Positions 26,601 to 41,600 of a stretch of DNA of 64,000 nucleotides are shown one piece after another. A model generated the notes under the pieces. It did no database searches and was not told the DNA's origin. It saw nothing but the letters and a program-made list of their open reading frames with translations. This stretch comes from Nemertoderma westbladi (lineage: Eukaryota > Xenacoelomorpha > Nemertodermatida > Nemertodermatidae). The stretch is taken from NCBI GenBank assembly GCA_032718475.1, contig JAUCBJ010004350.1:1-64000 (forward strand). The letters are read 5' to 3'. The translations under genes were made by a program, and so were the position numbers. Position 1 is the stretch's first letter, and every line of letters starts with the position of its first letter.

Positions 26601-29600
26601 CGACACTACGGACATGTAGGTAGATGTTTCGGTGTACGATACTTACTATGCGTCTACACAATAACACAACAATATAGTAATAGCATGGTGCTATATTATA
26701 ATGATAACTATAAACTATAATTCAGAAAGTTTGTGACGGTACGACAGGAAAGTAGAAACAACGAAAGACGTTGAGAATAAAACAAGAAAAAAGATACAAG
26801 CAATGTAACTAAACTTAAAGCAAACATATCAGGACTCCCGCACCAACAACAACAGGGTGAGTTTAAATGTAATTATTAAAATCAAGAAAATCCATTTCCC
26901 ATTTTTATATAGCAATACCGGTATTGTATATAAGATAAATACATTTAGAATTTGGTATTATATTAGAATATAGAAACATAGCCATAGCGTATTTCCTATA
27001 ATTGTGTTTTTAATTAATTAATTAATGGAGATCTTGGTGGCAGATATCGGGTATATTACAGGAAATACGTTAAACCCAAACCAGCTAATACAATCACAAA
27101 TTTCGCATTATTATTATTCGAATAAATTTATAGACGAACTTCATTGATTGCACTACGTACGTACGGAGACACACAAACACGCAAGTCAATAAACTAGTGG
27201 TTATTTTATGCGCCAGTCCTGCGTTCCCCATCCCTGGTATTATTTGCCGTTAGTGTTTTTTTAAAGAAAATTTGTGCGACAATTTCCGACAAAAAAATTC
27301 AAAGCAAATAATTAGAGAAATTCCAACCCATAAACAAAGAAAACAGTGCGGGCGTATAAATAAATGTACCGCTGGAGTTACGGAACTACTTGGATTTATT
27401 TCTTGGTGAGGATGGTAACCCTGGGGGGCGGGGATTCCTGGCCGTTGGCGGCGAGGGTTCGCAGTGCCACCAAGGCCGCCACATCGTGGCTCTGCTCTAT
27501 AGTGGGGCCGCGGCCGGTGGCCACAACCCTGGGGGTGGCGGCCACCGTGGCCGTCGTGTGGAACTCACCGGCCCCGAAGGGCTGGCTGTTGTTGAACTGG
27601 ACCTGGAGACGGAGCACCGTGGCCAGGTACATGAGTTGCTGTTTGGGTCGGAGCAGTTTGGGGAGGGTGGTGGGGGTCGAGCCTCCGTGGGTCAGGGTCT
27701 CCGCGGTGGCGGAGGTCCCGGAGGTGAGCAGCTCGCGTGCGATCGTCGCGGTGATCCCGCTACTCGCCACCAACTGCGACTGCTGCGTCTCCGCGTCCCC
27801 CTGTCGTACTACCACCACACCCGACCGTTCCTCCACCCCGTTAGATAAACCATTAACCTGATTATCTTCTACTTTATCTCCTTCCACTTTATCTCCCTCC
27901 GCTTTATCCCCCTCCTCCACCTCGAACCCCAACTCCAGCAGTAGCGCCACGGCGGCCAACCGCTTGGCCTCTTTCTTCCTCACGCAGCTGCCGCTCGCGC
28001 TCCGCTCTCCTAGACTCGCCCGCGCCGTGTACACAATTTCGCGCCGACCACGTTGCGTCTCCGACACGCCACCGTAGCTCTCGCTCATAGCGAATACCGG
28101 CGACGCCTCCCGTCGCAGCTGACTAACCTGCATCAACCGACTCACCGCGTTCAACCCCAGCCCGTAACGCTCGTTCATCTCCACCATGATGCTCGCGTTC
28201 TTCCGCCGCGGGTTCCCGTAACGCTTCGGGGCCGGACGTCTGGGCGCCACTTCCGGCGCCGGAGGCAACTCGCCTAAACGCGCCACAATCCGCTCAGCCG
28301 CCCGCTGCTTCGCCAGTTTCTTATTCCTAGCCGAGGCCTCTTCTATTAGCGCGTCACCTAGAAACCCGCGAACTGTAAACACCTTGGACTGGGTGTCTCC
28401 GACCTCTCCCACCACCTCGAACCCACACGAGATATCCCTCTTCAACGCCGCTTCGTACACCAGACTTATAGGACTCTTTACCAGCTGCACCGCGGTCTCT
28501 TTCACTTCTACTGGGTTGTTCCCCCCGTTCGCTTCCTCCACCGGTTTAGGCGGCTCTTCCAGCTGCAGCGCCTCCAACGCCTGATTGGAGGCGTCGTGTT
28601 TGGCGGATTGCCGCGTAGACCCGGTCCCAACGAACTCCCGATCGCCTATCCGCAACGTCGCCGTGCTCGGGAGCAGATGGATCGGGATGGGACGCCGGGG
28701 GTACCGGGGGTTGAACAGCCGCCCCCGCGGGGAGCCTACCACCCCGGGAGGGTACGACTCGTCCTGCGGAACCGGCACCGACTCCGCGAACGTAAAGCTA
28801 TACGACTCGCCGCGTTTCATCAGCAGGGTGTTCAGCTCGACAGTGGGGGTGAGACTATCGCGGTTGAGGGTCCGATTGCCTTTGTGGTAGCGGGGCTGAC
28901 GGGTTGGCAAAGGCGGAAGATTTAAATTTTCCAAGGCCAGAGACGCGGCCTTGTGTTGGGCAGCTTTGAGGCTGGTAGCGGAGGCCTGGAAGCTGAGGTC
29001 GTTGATCTTTACCTCGACGGTGAAGGAGCGAGCGTGGGCGGGGCCCGACTGTTCTACTAGTTTGTACTCGGGCTGCAGTCTGTGGGCTCGGGACAATTCG
29101 TTCAGCAGGAACTTGGGGGTCCTGTTGTTGCTATTGGGCGCGGGTTGGACAACTGGAGCCACTGCTTCGGCTTCAGGCTCTTCTGGTTTTTCCTTCTTTA
29201 TAATCTGAATCATCCCGGGTTGAATTAAAGCACTGCTCTCCATTATGCGATACCGGTGGCAAGCAATGAATTATATCGGAAAAGTGAAAGGCGAAAAGGT
29301 GCTGGCAATGGTTAATAATAAGTTGAAAATTTGATAAATTAAAACACGATTCGAAATTTCAGGAATATAATAATCACCGGTACCGGTAGGCCTATGAACA
29401 GATGAATGTAATAAATACGGTATACAGGTATAGGCCTAATAACAATTATTATTATTATTTATAACCGGCTGTCCGCCTATTCAATGCAGAAATGGTAGCT
29501 CTGCGATACCTTTCTGCCTTTCGTCCAAGTCAGCAAGTGCTGACCTGCTGCAAAGTGTTTACAAACGAGAATGGTGTTTATGAATTAAAAAAAATGGTAG

Positions 29601-32600
29601 GCCAAAATGCCTGAATAACAAATGTGGTCTCACAGGACAGTCGGGGAGAAGTTCAAATTTCAACTGAGTTGAAATTTAAAACTTTTTTTTAAATTCAACT
29701 TCTACAGTTCTAAGTTGTAAATTGAACTCTAAAATGACAGGAGGCCCAGAAGGGCCCCAAGACGTTAAAGAAGGGGTGTTTTTATTGTTTTTATGGATGT
29801 AGGCCTAACTCGAAAAATCAACCCTCATTACCGATGGAATAAAAACTTTCACCGCCAGGATTACATTTTTTTCAAAAACATTTTAAGTGATTACATTTGC
29901 AAATTAGCTGAAATACTACAGGCTGACAGGAATTTATTAGATGTATTAAACTACCGCTATATGTCATAATTATTATACAATGGCAGAATGGAATAGGCTA
30001 CCAGTATCAGTAATGGATTCCAATTCCATATTTCAGTATTTCCAAACCAACTCCAAAAGTTGAATTTAAAAAAAAAGTTGAATTTTCAACCCTTCTCCAA
30101 AAGTTGAATTTTAATAAAAAGTTGAATTTTAAAAAAAAAAGTTGAATTTTAAAAAATATAGTTGAAATTTCAACTCAGTTGAAAATAGAACTTTTCCCCG
30201 ACTGCAGGAGGCGGGATAATCACACCAAATCACAAAAAAAATCCCAAAACCAAATGATACAACCAAATCATAACAAATCAAATCAAATCAAATCACAAAA
30301 AAAAGTTGAAAAGTAAAGGAGTAGGCCTAGGTTACATTACAGTGCTACAGTCGCAAGGTTAGCCAGAAGGAACCAAAACAATAAACGATTTGAAAAAAAT
30401 AAAAATTAGAATTTTTTGAGTTGCCGGTAGGCCTATTTGGTGTGATTTGTTGTGATTTGGTGTAATTTTGGTGTTTAGACCAGTAGACTTAGTTTAGTTT
30501 ACCTAGTTTAATACGCCAAACAGCCAAATGCAAATATAAATTAATACATAGCCTACTGCAGAATAATAATGAACTGGCAAATCTATAAGGATTCTACGTA
30601 TTAGGCCTATACAGGTATAGGTATGCAATATGCGTATTTCTTTTATTAACCCTTGTGTACCCCTTCAGTCAGTAGGGATCCCTATCCCGATCGGGATATA
30701 TGAATATATCCCGATCTGGATATTTACATATCCCGATCGGGATATATTCAACCTTTCCAAAAAGCGACCTAAACTATAAAAAAGCGACCCAAATGGCGCC
30801 ATCCAGCAGATAGATCAGAAAAAATCGGTTATATTTTTTTGTATAATGTATAAGTGTACCATTACTGGATTAGGAGGGCAGCTGGGTAGAGCTGTCAGGC
30901 TGTAGAGGGTGTGTGTCACTACTACCAGAACCAGACTACAAACAGACAGTCAGAGAATACTGCAGTTTAGTGTGTAGTAGGCCTACTGTATCTGCCTACC
31001 AGCCTACGTAGCCCCTGTAGCCCCTACTACTGTACTATGAAATTTCAACAGTTTGTTACAGTATCCCATATAGGCTACAGCGCGAAGGTCTTTTAAACGT
31101 TTCAACAGATTGTTTCAGTATCAAACGTGCTGCGCGAAGGTCTCTTAAACGTTTCAACAGATTGCTTCAGTATCTCACATACTGCGCCCAAAGGTCTCTT
31201 AAACGTTTCAATAGATTGTTTCAGTATCTCACATGCTGCGCCCGAAGGTCTGTTAAACGTTTCAATAGATTGTTTCAGTATCCAACGTGCTGTGCTGCAT
31301 GAAGGTCTCTTACGTTTCAATAGATTGTTTCAATTTCCAACGTGCTGCATGAAGGTCTCTTAAACGTTTCATCAATAGATTGTTTCAGTATCCAACGTGC
31401 TGCAACTGCGCGAAGGTCTCTTAAACGTTTCAATAGATTGTTTCAGTATCCAACGTACTGCATGAAGGTCTCTTAAACGTTTCTACAGATTGTTGACTCT
31501 TGAACATTTCAACTGATTGTTTCAGTATCCCATATACTGCGCGAAGGTATCATAAATGTTTCAATAGATTGTTACAGAGTACCAGTACCCACGTGCTGCA
31601 TGAAGGTATCTTAAACGTTTCAATAGATTGTTTCAGTATCCTAAGTGCTGCACAATGGTATCTTAAACGTTTCAAGAAATTGTTTCAGTATCTCACATAT
31701 TACGCGAAGGTCTCTTACACGTTTCAATAGATTGTTTCAGTATCCAACGTGCTGCATGAAGGTCTCTTAAACGTTTCAACAGATTGTTTCAGTATCTCAC
31801 ATACTGCGCCCAAAGGTCTCTTAAACGTTTCAATAGATTGTTTCAGTATCCAACGTGCTGTGCTGCATGAAGGTCTCTTACGTTTCAATAGATTGTTTCA
31901 ATTTCCAACGTGCTGTATGCTGCACAATGGTATCTTAAACGTTTCAAGAAATTGTTTCAGTATCTCACATATTACGCGAAGGTCTCTTAAACGTTTCAAT
32001 AGATTGTTTTAGTATCCAACGTGCTGCAAGAAGGTATCTTAAACGTTTCAATAGATTGTTTCAGTATCCTAAGTGCTGCACAATGGTATCTTAAACGTTT
32101 CAAGAAATTGCTTCAGTATCTCACATATTACGCAAAGGTATCTTACACGTTTCAATAGATTGTTTCAGTATCCAACGTGCTGCATGGAGGTCTCTTAAAC
32201 GTTTCATCAATAGATTGTTTCAGTATCTCACATACTGCGCCCAAAGGTCTCTTAAACGTTTCAATAGATTGTTTCAGTATCTCACATGCTGCGCCCGAAG
32301 GTCTGTTAAACGTTTCAATAGATTGTTTCAGTATCCAACGTGCTGTGCTGCATGAAGGTCTCTTACGTTTCAATAGATTGTTTCAATTTCCAACGTGCTG
32401 CATGCTGCACAATGGTATCTTAAACGTTTCAAGAAATTGTTTCAGTATCTCACATATTACGCGAAGGTCTCTTAAACGTTTCAATAGATTGTTTCAGTAT
32501 CCAACGTGCTGCATGAAGGTCTCTTAAACGTTTCAATAGATTGTTTCAGTATCCAACGTGCTGCATGAAGGTCTCTTAAACGTTTCATCAATAGATTGTT

Positions 32601-35600
32601 TCAGTATCCAATGTGCTCCTGCAGCTGCATGAAGGTCTCTTAAACGTTTCAATAGCTGAATAGATTGTTTCAGTATCCAATGTGCTACTGCAGCTGCATG
32701 AAGGTCTCTTAAACGTTTCAATAGATTGTTTCAGTAGGCCTATCCAAATCCAATGTCAAATGTGCTGCATGAAGGTCTCTTAAACGTTTCACCAGATTGT
32801 TCTCTCTTACACATTTCAACGAATTGTTTCAGTATCCCATATACTGCGCAAAGGTATCCAATAGCATAAATGTTCCAATAGATTGTTACAGAGTGCCCCA
32901 CATGCTGCATGAAGGTAGTATCTTAAACGTTTCAATAGATTGTTTCAGTATCCAATGTGCTGCACAATGGTATCTTAAACCTTTCAACAGATTGTTACGG
33001 TACCCAGGTACCCCACGTACGTGCTGCATGAAGTTCTCTTAAACTTTTCAACTGATTGTTTCAGTATCTCACATACTGCGCGAAGGTCTCTTAAAACGTT
33101 TCAATGGATTGATTGATGATTCAGTATCAAACGTGCTGCACGAAGTCTTCTAAACATGTTCAATTACCAGCACAACATATTATTCAGTGTCATGCGCGAA
33201 TCGGCGAATGCCAGAATGCATTACCATTGTCATCCTGGTTTCGTTTTCTTCACGTTTTTTTTAGGTGGATTTAGTTGGTTAGCAGTGCAGACTTCACTTC
33301 ACATTCTAATAATATTTATTAACATTCTAGTTTTCCAAATATACTGTAGTTTTACATAGTAGAGTAGAATATACAGTAGTAAATGACAGTTATGTACATT
33401 GACATATGCCGATCGGGATATATTACCTTATAAGGGTACCGTATATCCCGATCGGGATATATTTATATATCCCGATCGGGATAGGGAACCTTCAGTAGCA
33501 ATTGGGTGTTTAGACCACTAGACTTAGTTTAGTTTAGGCCTACTTAGTTTAATACGCCAAATGCAAATATAAATTAATACCGGTACATATGACATAGCCT
33601 ACTGCACAATAATAATGAACTGGCAAATCTATAAGGATTATGACCGGACCCGTTGACCAGACGCATTGACCGGACCCATCTGCCCATTGCAATTTAAAGG
33701 AGCAGGTTAGTACTGTAGTACTGCAGTACTACAGTACAGTAAAGGAGCTGGTTACAGCTGTTCAGACAGCAGACAGTCAGAGGCGTGTTGCGGGAACCAA
33801 AACAATAAACATTGAATTGTATTGAATTCTCTGGATTTGCAGTATTCCAGTACCGGTTACAGTACCGGCAGACCGGTTATACGACGGACCACAAGCCAGT
33901 ACCTATATAGCCTAATACAGTAATGCCCAAGTATGATAGCCTAATCTGTAATCCAGTAGTAATCAGAGCATGATATGCCTGTATGCTGACAAGTAGGCCT
34001 AATCATGTTTAATGTTTAATATTAAGGTAAAGGAAGCATAAGCTTATTGTACCTGTCAGCCTGTTCAGACTAAATATAAAATTCCATATACGTTAAAATA
34101 TATAAACTGAGGCGATGTATCTACCTACTGTACTACCCTAAAAATGTTGGTATGAATAAGTATGTAATGTAAATGAGAGTATGTGGCATAAAGTCAAACT
34201 TAAACTAGCTGGCTAAAAATTATTTACAATACAGTAATTAAAATATAGGTAAGTGGATCTAAAAACCGAGCTTGACACAAGTAATATAAAAGGCGTTGTA
34301 ACTAATTAGGCACAAAAAGTCAAACTTAAGAACACTAACCTACTAGAAATTGTTTACAATACAGTAATTAAAATATAAGTAAGTGCATCTAAAAACCGAG
34401 CTTGACACAAGTAATAAAAAATAAAATAGACGTTGTAACAAATTGGGCACACATATTTATACAATTAAAAAATAAAAATTAACCTGAGTAAAAACGTTAA
34501 GTAAAACAGTATAAGTCCTACTGTTGCGTGTAGCTGTTTGTAAAAACTATTAAAATGTTTAAAAACGTCAAGCAAATAGGTTCAATCCAATTAAAAATAC
34601 AGATAGTATATTAGTTATGATAATATACAGATATAATATAAAATATCATTCTATAAAGTAGTTGTTAAAACGTAAAGTTATGAGGACAAAAGTGTGTAAT
34701 GGGATGATGATAAAAAATTTTTAATTTATGTTAAAAATAAGTCTAAAAATTAAAAAAAAGTAAAAAGTTAAGATAGTTACTGTTGTAAATTAAATACTAT
34801 TACACAGACCAACATGATGGGGTAAACTTGAGTGGGAAATATTTATAGTGGGAGTTTAAACGGGTTTTAAAAGAGTTAAGGTTGGGGGTGGTCACAACAT
34901 CATCGGATAGCGAGTTCCAGGGATCTATAACTCGAAAGTGAAATGTTGAGTTCCTCTACAGCAGCCGAGCACGGGGTTTCTGGAGCTTGAATGATGAGTG
35001 GCCGCGTAGACCAGTCGTGGAAAGTTCAAACATGCTGCAGTCCGCGTTGTCGATACCAGCAAGGTAACGGTACACCTGGATGAGGTCGGCGTGATAACGG
35101 CGATATTCAAGGGTCAGGAGACCGAGCCGTTTCAATCAAGCCGGGTATGGTAGATTGCAAATATCCGGTAAAAGTCGAGTCGCACGGCGTTGGACAGATT
35201 CTAGAAGCCGAATTTCGGTAATGCGGTAAGGTGACCATGGAAGGTCACCCTAAGTCTTTCTCCCAGCTCGACACCGATAGCACTGATTCCCCAAGTTTAT
35301 ACGGGATGTTGGGGTTACTGTAGCCAATGTGCATCACTTTGCATTTTTGAATATTAAAACATAGCTGCCAAGTTATACTCCATGCTTATAGTATATTTAG
35401 GTCGGATTGTAGTGGACCAATTGTGGGTGTGGGATGAGGGTTGAACAGAGCGCTATCTTTAATGTCATCAGCAAATAAGTATAGAAGTAATTGTATAAGC
35501 GAAGCAATATCATTCACAAATCCGAGGAAGAGTATAACAGAAGCGACTGCTCCTTGGGGTACCCCCACCCTGACCACAGGTAACCAATCAGAATATTCAC

Positions 35601-38600
35601 CATCTACAACAACTCGTTGATATCTATCGCATAAAAAATTATCAATCCATTTTAAAAGATTTCCCCTTATCCCGATTGCTTTGAGTTTAAGTAGTAAGCG
35701 TTTGTGGGGGACTGCGTCGAATGCTTTGTTAAAATCCAGGTAGACTACGTCGATACATTGTTGGTTGTCGAGGGCCAGGGACCAGTTGTAGAGAACATCC
35801 AGGAGCTATAGTGTACAGGAACGACCCTTCTGGAATCCAAACTGTTGTTGGACATTAATATATTCTCTATACAGTGAGTATAACAATCCTTTCCATTAGT
35901 TTGGATACTACTGATGTTAAGCTAATCCTTCTGTAGTTGTTGGGATCGGATTTCTTACCTTGTTTATATACGGGAGATATGTTTGCTAACTTCCATTGTG
36001 AAGGGACAGTAGCAGAATCCATACTGCCGTTGTATGGTAAAACACTGTATCTCGAAAAATTTCGATTTTAATTTTTACATCGATTCTGGGTAATTCGAAC
36101 CTACTCTTTCTTGTGGTGCCATTCGTTTTCTACCATTTAGTATAGTTTTCAAGTTAGGAACATCGCTAAAACACTGTATCTCGCCAAATCACGTATGTTG
36201 GGAAATGTTAATACGGAAAAACACTGTATCTCTACTAGATACAGTGTTTTACCATACAACTGTTAGATACAGTGTTTTACCATACAACTGTTAGATACAG
36301 TGTTTTACCATACAACTGTTAGATACAGTGTTTTACCATACAACTGTTAGATACAGTGTTTTACCATACAACTGTTAGATACAGTGTTTTACCATACAAC
36401 TGTTAGATACAGTGTTTTACCATACAACTGTTAGATACAGTGTTTTACCATATAACTGTTAGATACAGTGTTTTACCATACAACTGTTAGATACAGTGTT
36501 TTACCATACAACTGTTAGATACAGTGTTTTACCATACAACTGTTAGATACAGTGTTTTACCATACAACTGTTAGATATAGTGTTTTACCATACAACTGTT
36601 AGATACAGTGTTTTACCATTCAACTGTTAGATACAGTGTTTTACCATACAACTGTTAGATACAGTGTTTTACCATTCAACTGTTAGATACAGTGTTTTAC
36701 CATACAACTGTTAGATACAGTGTTTTACCATACAACTGTTAGATACAGTGTTTTACCATACAACTGTTAGATACAGTGTTTTACCATACATCTGTTAGAT
36801 ACAGTGTTTTACCATACAACTGTTAGATACAGTGTTTTACCATTCAACTGTTAGATACAGTGTTTTACCATACAACTGTTAGATACAGTGTTTTACCATT
36901 CAACTGTTAGATACAGTGTTTTACCATTCAACTGTTAGATACAGTGTTTTACCATACAACTGTTAGATACAGTGTTTTACCATACAACTGTTAGATACAG
37001 TGTTTTACCATTCAACTGTTAGATACAGTGTTTTACCATTCAACTGTTAGATACAGTGATTTACCCTTCAACTGTTAGATACAGTGTTTTACCATTCAAC
37101 TGTTAGATACAGTGTTTTACCATTCAACTGTTAGATAGTGTTTTACCATTCAACTGTTAGATACAGTGTTTTACCATACAACTGTTAGATACAGTGTTTT
37201 ACCATTCAACTGTTAGATACAGTGTTTTACCATACAACTGTTAGATACAGTGTTTTACCATTCAACTGTTAGATACAGTGTTTTACCATTCAACTGTTAG
37301 ATACAGTGTTTTACCATACAACTGTTAGATACAGTGTTTTACCATTCAACTGTTAGATACAGTGTTTTACCATACAACTGTTAGATACAGTGTTTTACCA
37401 TACAACTGTTAGATACAGTGTTTTACCATTCAACTGTTAGATACAGTGTTTTACCATTCAACTGTTAGATACAGTGTTTTACCATACAACTGTTATATAC
37501 AGTGTTTTACCATTCAACTGTTAGATACAGTGTTTTACCATACAACTGTTAGATACAGTGTTTTACCATACTACTGTTAGATACAGTCTTTTACCATTCA
37601 ACTGTTAGATACAGTGTTTTACCATACAACTGTTAGATACAGTGTTTTACCATACAACTGTTAGATACAGTGTTTTACCATACAACTGTTAGATACAGTG
37701 TTTTTGTATACAGCTGTTAGATACAGTGTTTTTGTATACAGCTGAGTTTTAATTATAAGAGTTACAGTGTTGTTCTTCAAAGAAGCATTACATACAAACT
37801 CCCTGTTACCGGTACTTCATATTTAATTTCAGTTAGTGAGTAACATGCAGACTTGCATTGACTTTCAATTTAATATAATGCAGGTGTTAGTTAGTTTTAT
37901 AATTTACCTGTAATATTATTTATATCAGTTTGCAACACAGTGTACACTTTTGGAGACGATGTAGATGTTTACTGGAAGGGAAAGTGGTGGTCTGGCGGGA
38001 CTATTCGAGCTGTTCACGAGAAATCCGTAAGCATATCGTTTCCAAAACTATTGTACCACGGTACCAAGTGGGTACACCCCCAATGCTACCAAAAGAACAA
38101 AGTTCGACATTCTCCCCAGGATAAGGTATTTACAGGTAACAGTTCACATTCGCAACGTTTTCTGGGATTCACCGATTCAGAATTGCCTCCCATAGAATCC
38201 GTTGTCACGCAGATGACCCCCTTAGCTACTGTTAGTGCCCATTTATCGCCCATTGTGTATTCCAGTGACCAGGACCTTCCCATGGAAACCGTTGTCATGC
38301 AGATGGCCCCCTTAGCTACTGTTAGCACCCATTTATCGCCCATTGCTATCACCAGTGACCAGTATCTTCCCATGGACACCGTTGTCACCCAGATTACACA
38401 CTTAGCTACTGTTAGCCCCCATTTATCGCCCATTGCTATCACCAGTGACCAGTATCTTCCCATGGAAACCGTTGTCACCCAGATGACCCCCTTAGATACT
38501 GTTAGCGCCCATTTATCGCCTATTGTGTATTCCAGTGACCAGTATATTCCCATGGAAACCGTTGTCAAGCAGATGACCCCCTTCGCTACTGTTAGCACCC

Positions 38601-41600
38601 ATTTATCACCCATTGCTATCACCAGTGACCAGTATCTTCCCATGGAAACCGTTGTCACGCAGATGGCCCCCTTCGCTATTGTTAGCACCCATTTATCGCC
38701 CATTGCTATCACCAGTGACCAGTATCTTCCCATGGAAACCGTTGTCACCCAGATTACCCCCTTGGCTACTGTTAGCGCCCATTTATCGCCCATTGTGTAT
38801 TCCAGTGACCAGGACCTTCCCATGGAAACCGTTGTCATGCAGATGACCCCCTTAGCTACTGTTAGCGCCGCCCATTTATCGCCCATTGCTTGACCCCCTT
38901 AGCTACTGTTAGCGCCCATTTATCGCCCATTGCTATCACCAGTGACGAGTATCTTCCCATGGAAACCGTTGTCACCCAGATGACCCCCTTAGCTACTGTT
39001 AGTGCCCATTTATCGCCCATTGTGTATTCCAGTGACCAGAACCTTCCCATGGAAACCGTTGTCATGCCGATGACCCCCTTAGCTACTGTTAGCACACATT
39101 TATCGCCCATTGCTATCACCAGTGACCAGTATCATCCCATGGAAACCGTTGTCACGCAGGTGACCCCCTTAGCTACTGGTAGCACCCATTTATCGCCCAT
39201 TGCTATCACCAGTGACCAATATCTTCCCATGGAAACCGTTGTCACGCAGGTGACCCCCTTAGCTACTGTTAGCACCCATTTATCGCCCATTGCTATCACC
39301 AGTGACCAGTATCTTCCCATGGAAACCGTTGTCACGCAGGTGACCCCCTTAGCTACTGTTAGCGCCCATTTATCGCCCATTACGTATTCCAGTGACCAGG
39401 ACCTTCCCATGGATACCGTTGTCATGCAGATGACCCCCTTAGCTACTGTTAGCACCCATTTATCGCCCATTGATCATATCGAGGTTGATGTCCAGGATAA
39501 CACTGTGGAAGTTGATTATAGTGGTTTAAACAGTTATGCAACTTTAATGAGTTGTTTTGACAGTCTTCCACTTGAAAACGGACCTGGTTGGTCAAATATA
39601 TGTCAGCCCTGCACTCTGGATAGAGATGCTCTGTCTGATTTGTTCCCTGACATTGACGTTCTCCCTGTTGTACATTTTGATCCTCTCTACCATTTAACAA
39701 CTTCGCATTTGCCAACTATTGAGAGTAATACTCCTGAAGTATGTACACAAATTGTTGAAACAACCAATGATAGGGAGGTCGTATTTCTCAAATGGAGACC
39801 AATGACGCAGAGGTTGGTATTTCTCAAATTGAAAACATCACTGAATCCTCTGTACTTGGCGCTAATAAAAAATCCGCTCGGAATAGGAGTGCAGAAGCCA
39901 AAGCATCCCATTTTGCTGAGAAACACCCCTTGCGCACTGTTGGTTGCAGCAATAAATGCAAATTGAACTGTTCTGCTAAAATAAATTACAGCAGAAGGGA
40001 AACAATATAGAAACAATTCGTTCATAAAGGATATGTAGAGAAAAAGCAAATGTTGATGAATTTCACAACTAGAAAAATTACAAAAACCATGAAGCGTAAA
40101 AGATTCTCTGCCTCTTACTCTTTTTCAGATGAAAACGGGTGCAATCACAAGATTTGTCAACGATTTCTTTTATCCACATTAGGATACAAACCTAACAACA
40201 ACGAAGTGTTCAGAACTCTGTTCACATTGCCCCCAGATGAACTTACCCATCCTGAAGATTACCGTGGAACTCATCATCCCCTACGCAATGTTGATGAATC
40301 AATCATTAAGCAACATGTAGAATCGTACAACCATGAATCATCTCACTATCGTTCAGCTCATGCTCCTAATAGACGTTACTTACCATATGAATTCACAGTT
40401 GTCAATCTTCATAACGATTATAATAACAGTCATCAAGATGAAGATAAGGTATCATACAGTATAGCAAGTATTTTAAGGTTTTTAAGAATATGAATATTAG
40501 CCTAACCCGTTTAGGTAATGAGGAGTGTATTCGGTGCGATGAGTTTGAGTTGCATCAATGTTTCCAAGCGGGTGCAGATTGTATAGACAATAACATGCAA
40601 GACAATATACCGGATTGTGAAAAATGCACTGAGCACATTGACAATCTAGCTCGTGCTAAAGTCTCACGTGAAATATACCAAAAGGACGCCTCAAGTAATG
40701 CGGCAGATGATTCAACAACAATAGTGTCTGCAGATTTGCAGAAAGTTATAATGCTGCCAATCCTCGAAATGTATAAGGAAGTCCAATTTGTGCGTCGCAT
40801 TATAGCTTACCTCGAGTGTTTTGTGCCATTGGGTAAGGATAGGGATAATACTGAAGTATTTTCTGCTGTGTGGCACGAAGGTATCACTGGTCGAAATGAT
40901 GAAGACATAGCTAGCATATTTTACAGCTACCTGAAAGGAAATCAAACACCGAAGTCAAAGATTTGGCTAGACAATTGCAGTGCTCAAAATAAAACTACAC
41001 ACTGTATAGCTCCATTCTTCTCTTTATACATACCCTAACGGTTAATTCCATTGAAATGTGGTATTTCGAGCCACACCATTCATTCATGAGTGCGGATAAC
41101 TTGCATCGTCTAGTCAATAAAGAAATTGGAGAGATGAAGAAAGTCTTTAATTTCGATGACTTTGCTTTTTGTGTAAAAAAGGCTGGGAAGGACTATCTGT
41201 TGTAAAGGAAATGGGTATCATCGACTTTTACTATTTACCTAACAACATTTCTACATCTGCACTTCGGAAAGCGAGAGATATTGGGAAGTTCCCATATCTA
41301 AGTAAGATATGCGCTGTGAAATTTGAGAAGGCCTCACCCGACGTAATCTTTTACAAGACTTCGTATCACCAGCTGGATTGGGGTTCAATAAATATCCTCA
41401 AACGGCGTAATCTGAAACCATTGCCACCTCCGCGCACCGCTAAAGGGGTATCGACAATCAAAGATTACTTAACCTATTAGACAAACTTGATCGTGATTCC
41501 ACAACACAAACTCCAATTCTGGAACAACTTAGCTGAACCATGAACTTACTACTTGATAATACAAACTAACCTATAGATAGACCATAAAATACTATATTTT

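Noticed and set aside
27364-27861. Plus-strand frames over the Staufen region (also 28053-29208)
   Set aside because: Shadows produced by the G+C-rich minus-strand gene; they have no family features.
31102-32721. Short frames with repeated ETFKRPS.../NVSIDCFSI motifs
   Set aside because: Translations of the 53-bp minisatellite, broken by period changes.
36229-37745. CRISPR-like regular repeat
   Set aside because: 28-bp units follow each other without spacers and match the transposon's own end.
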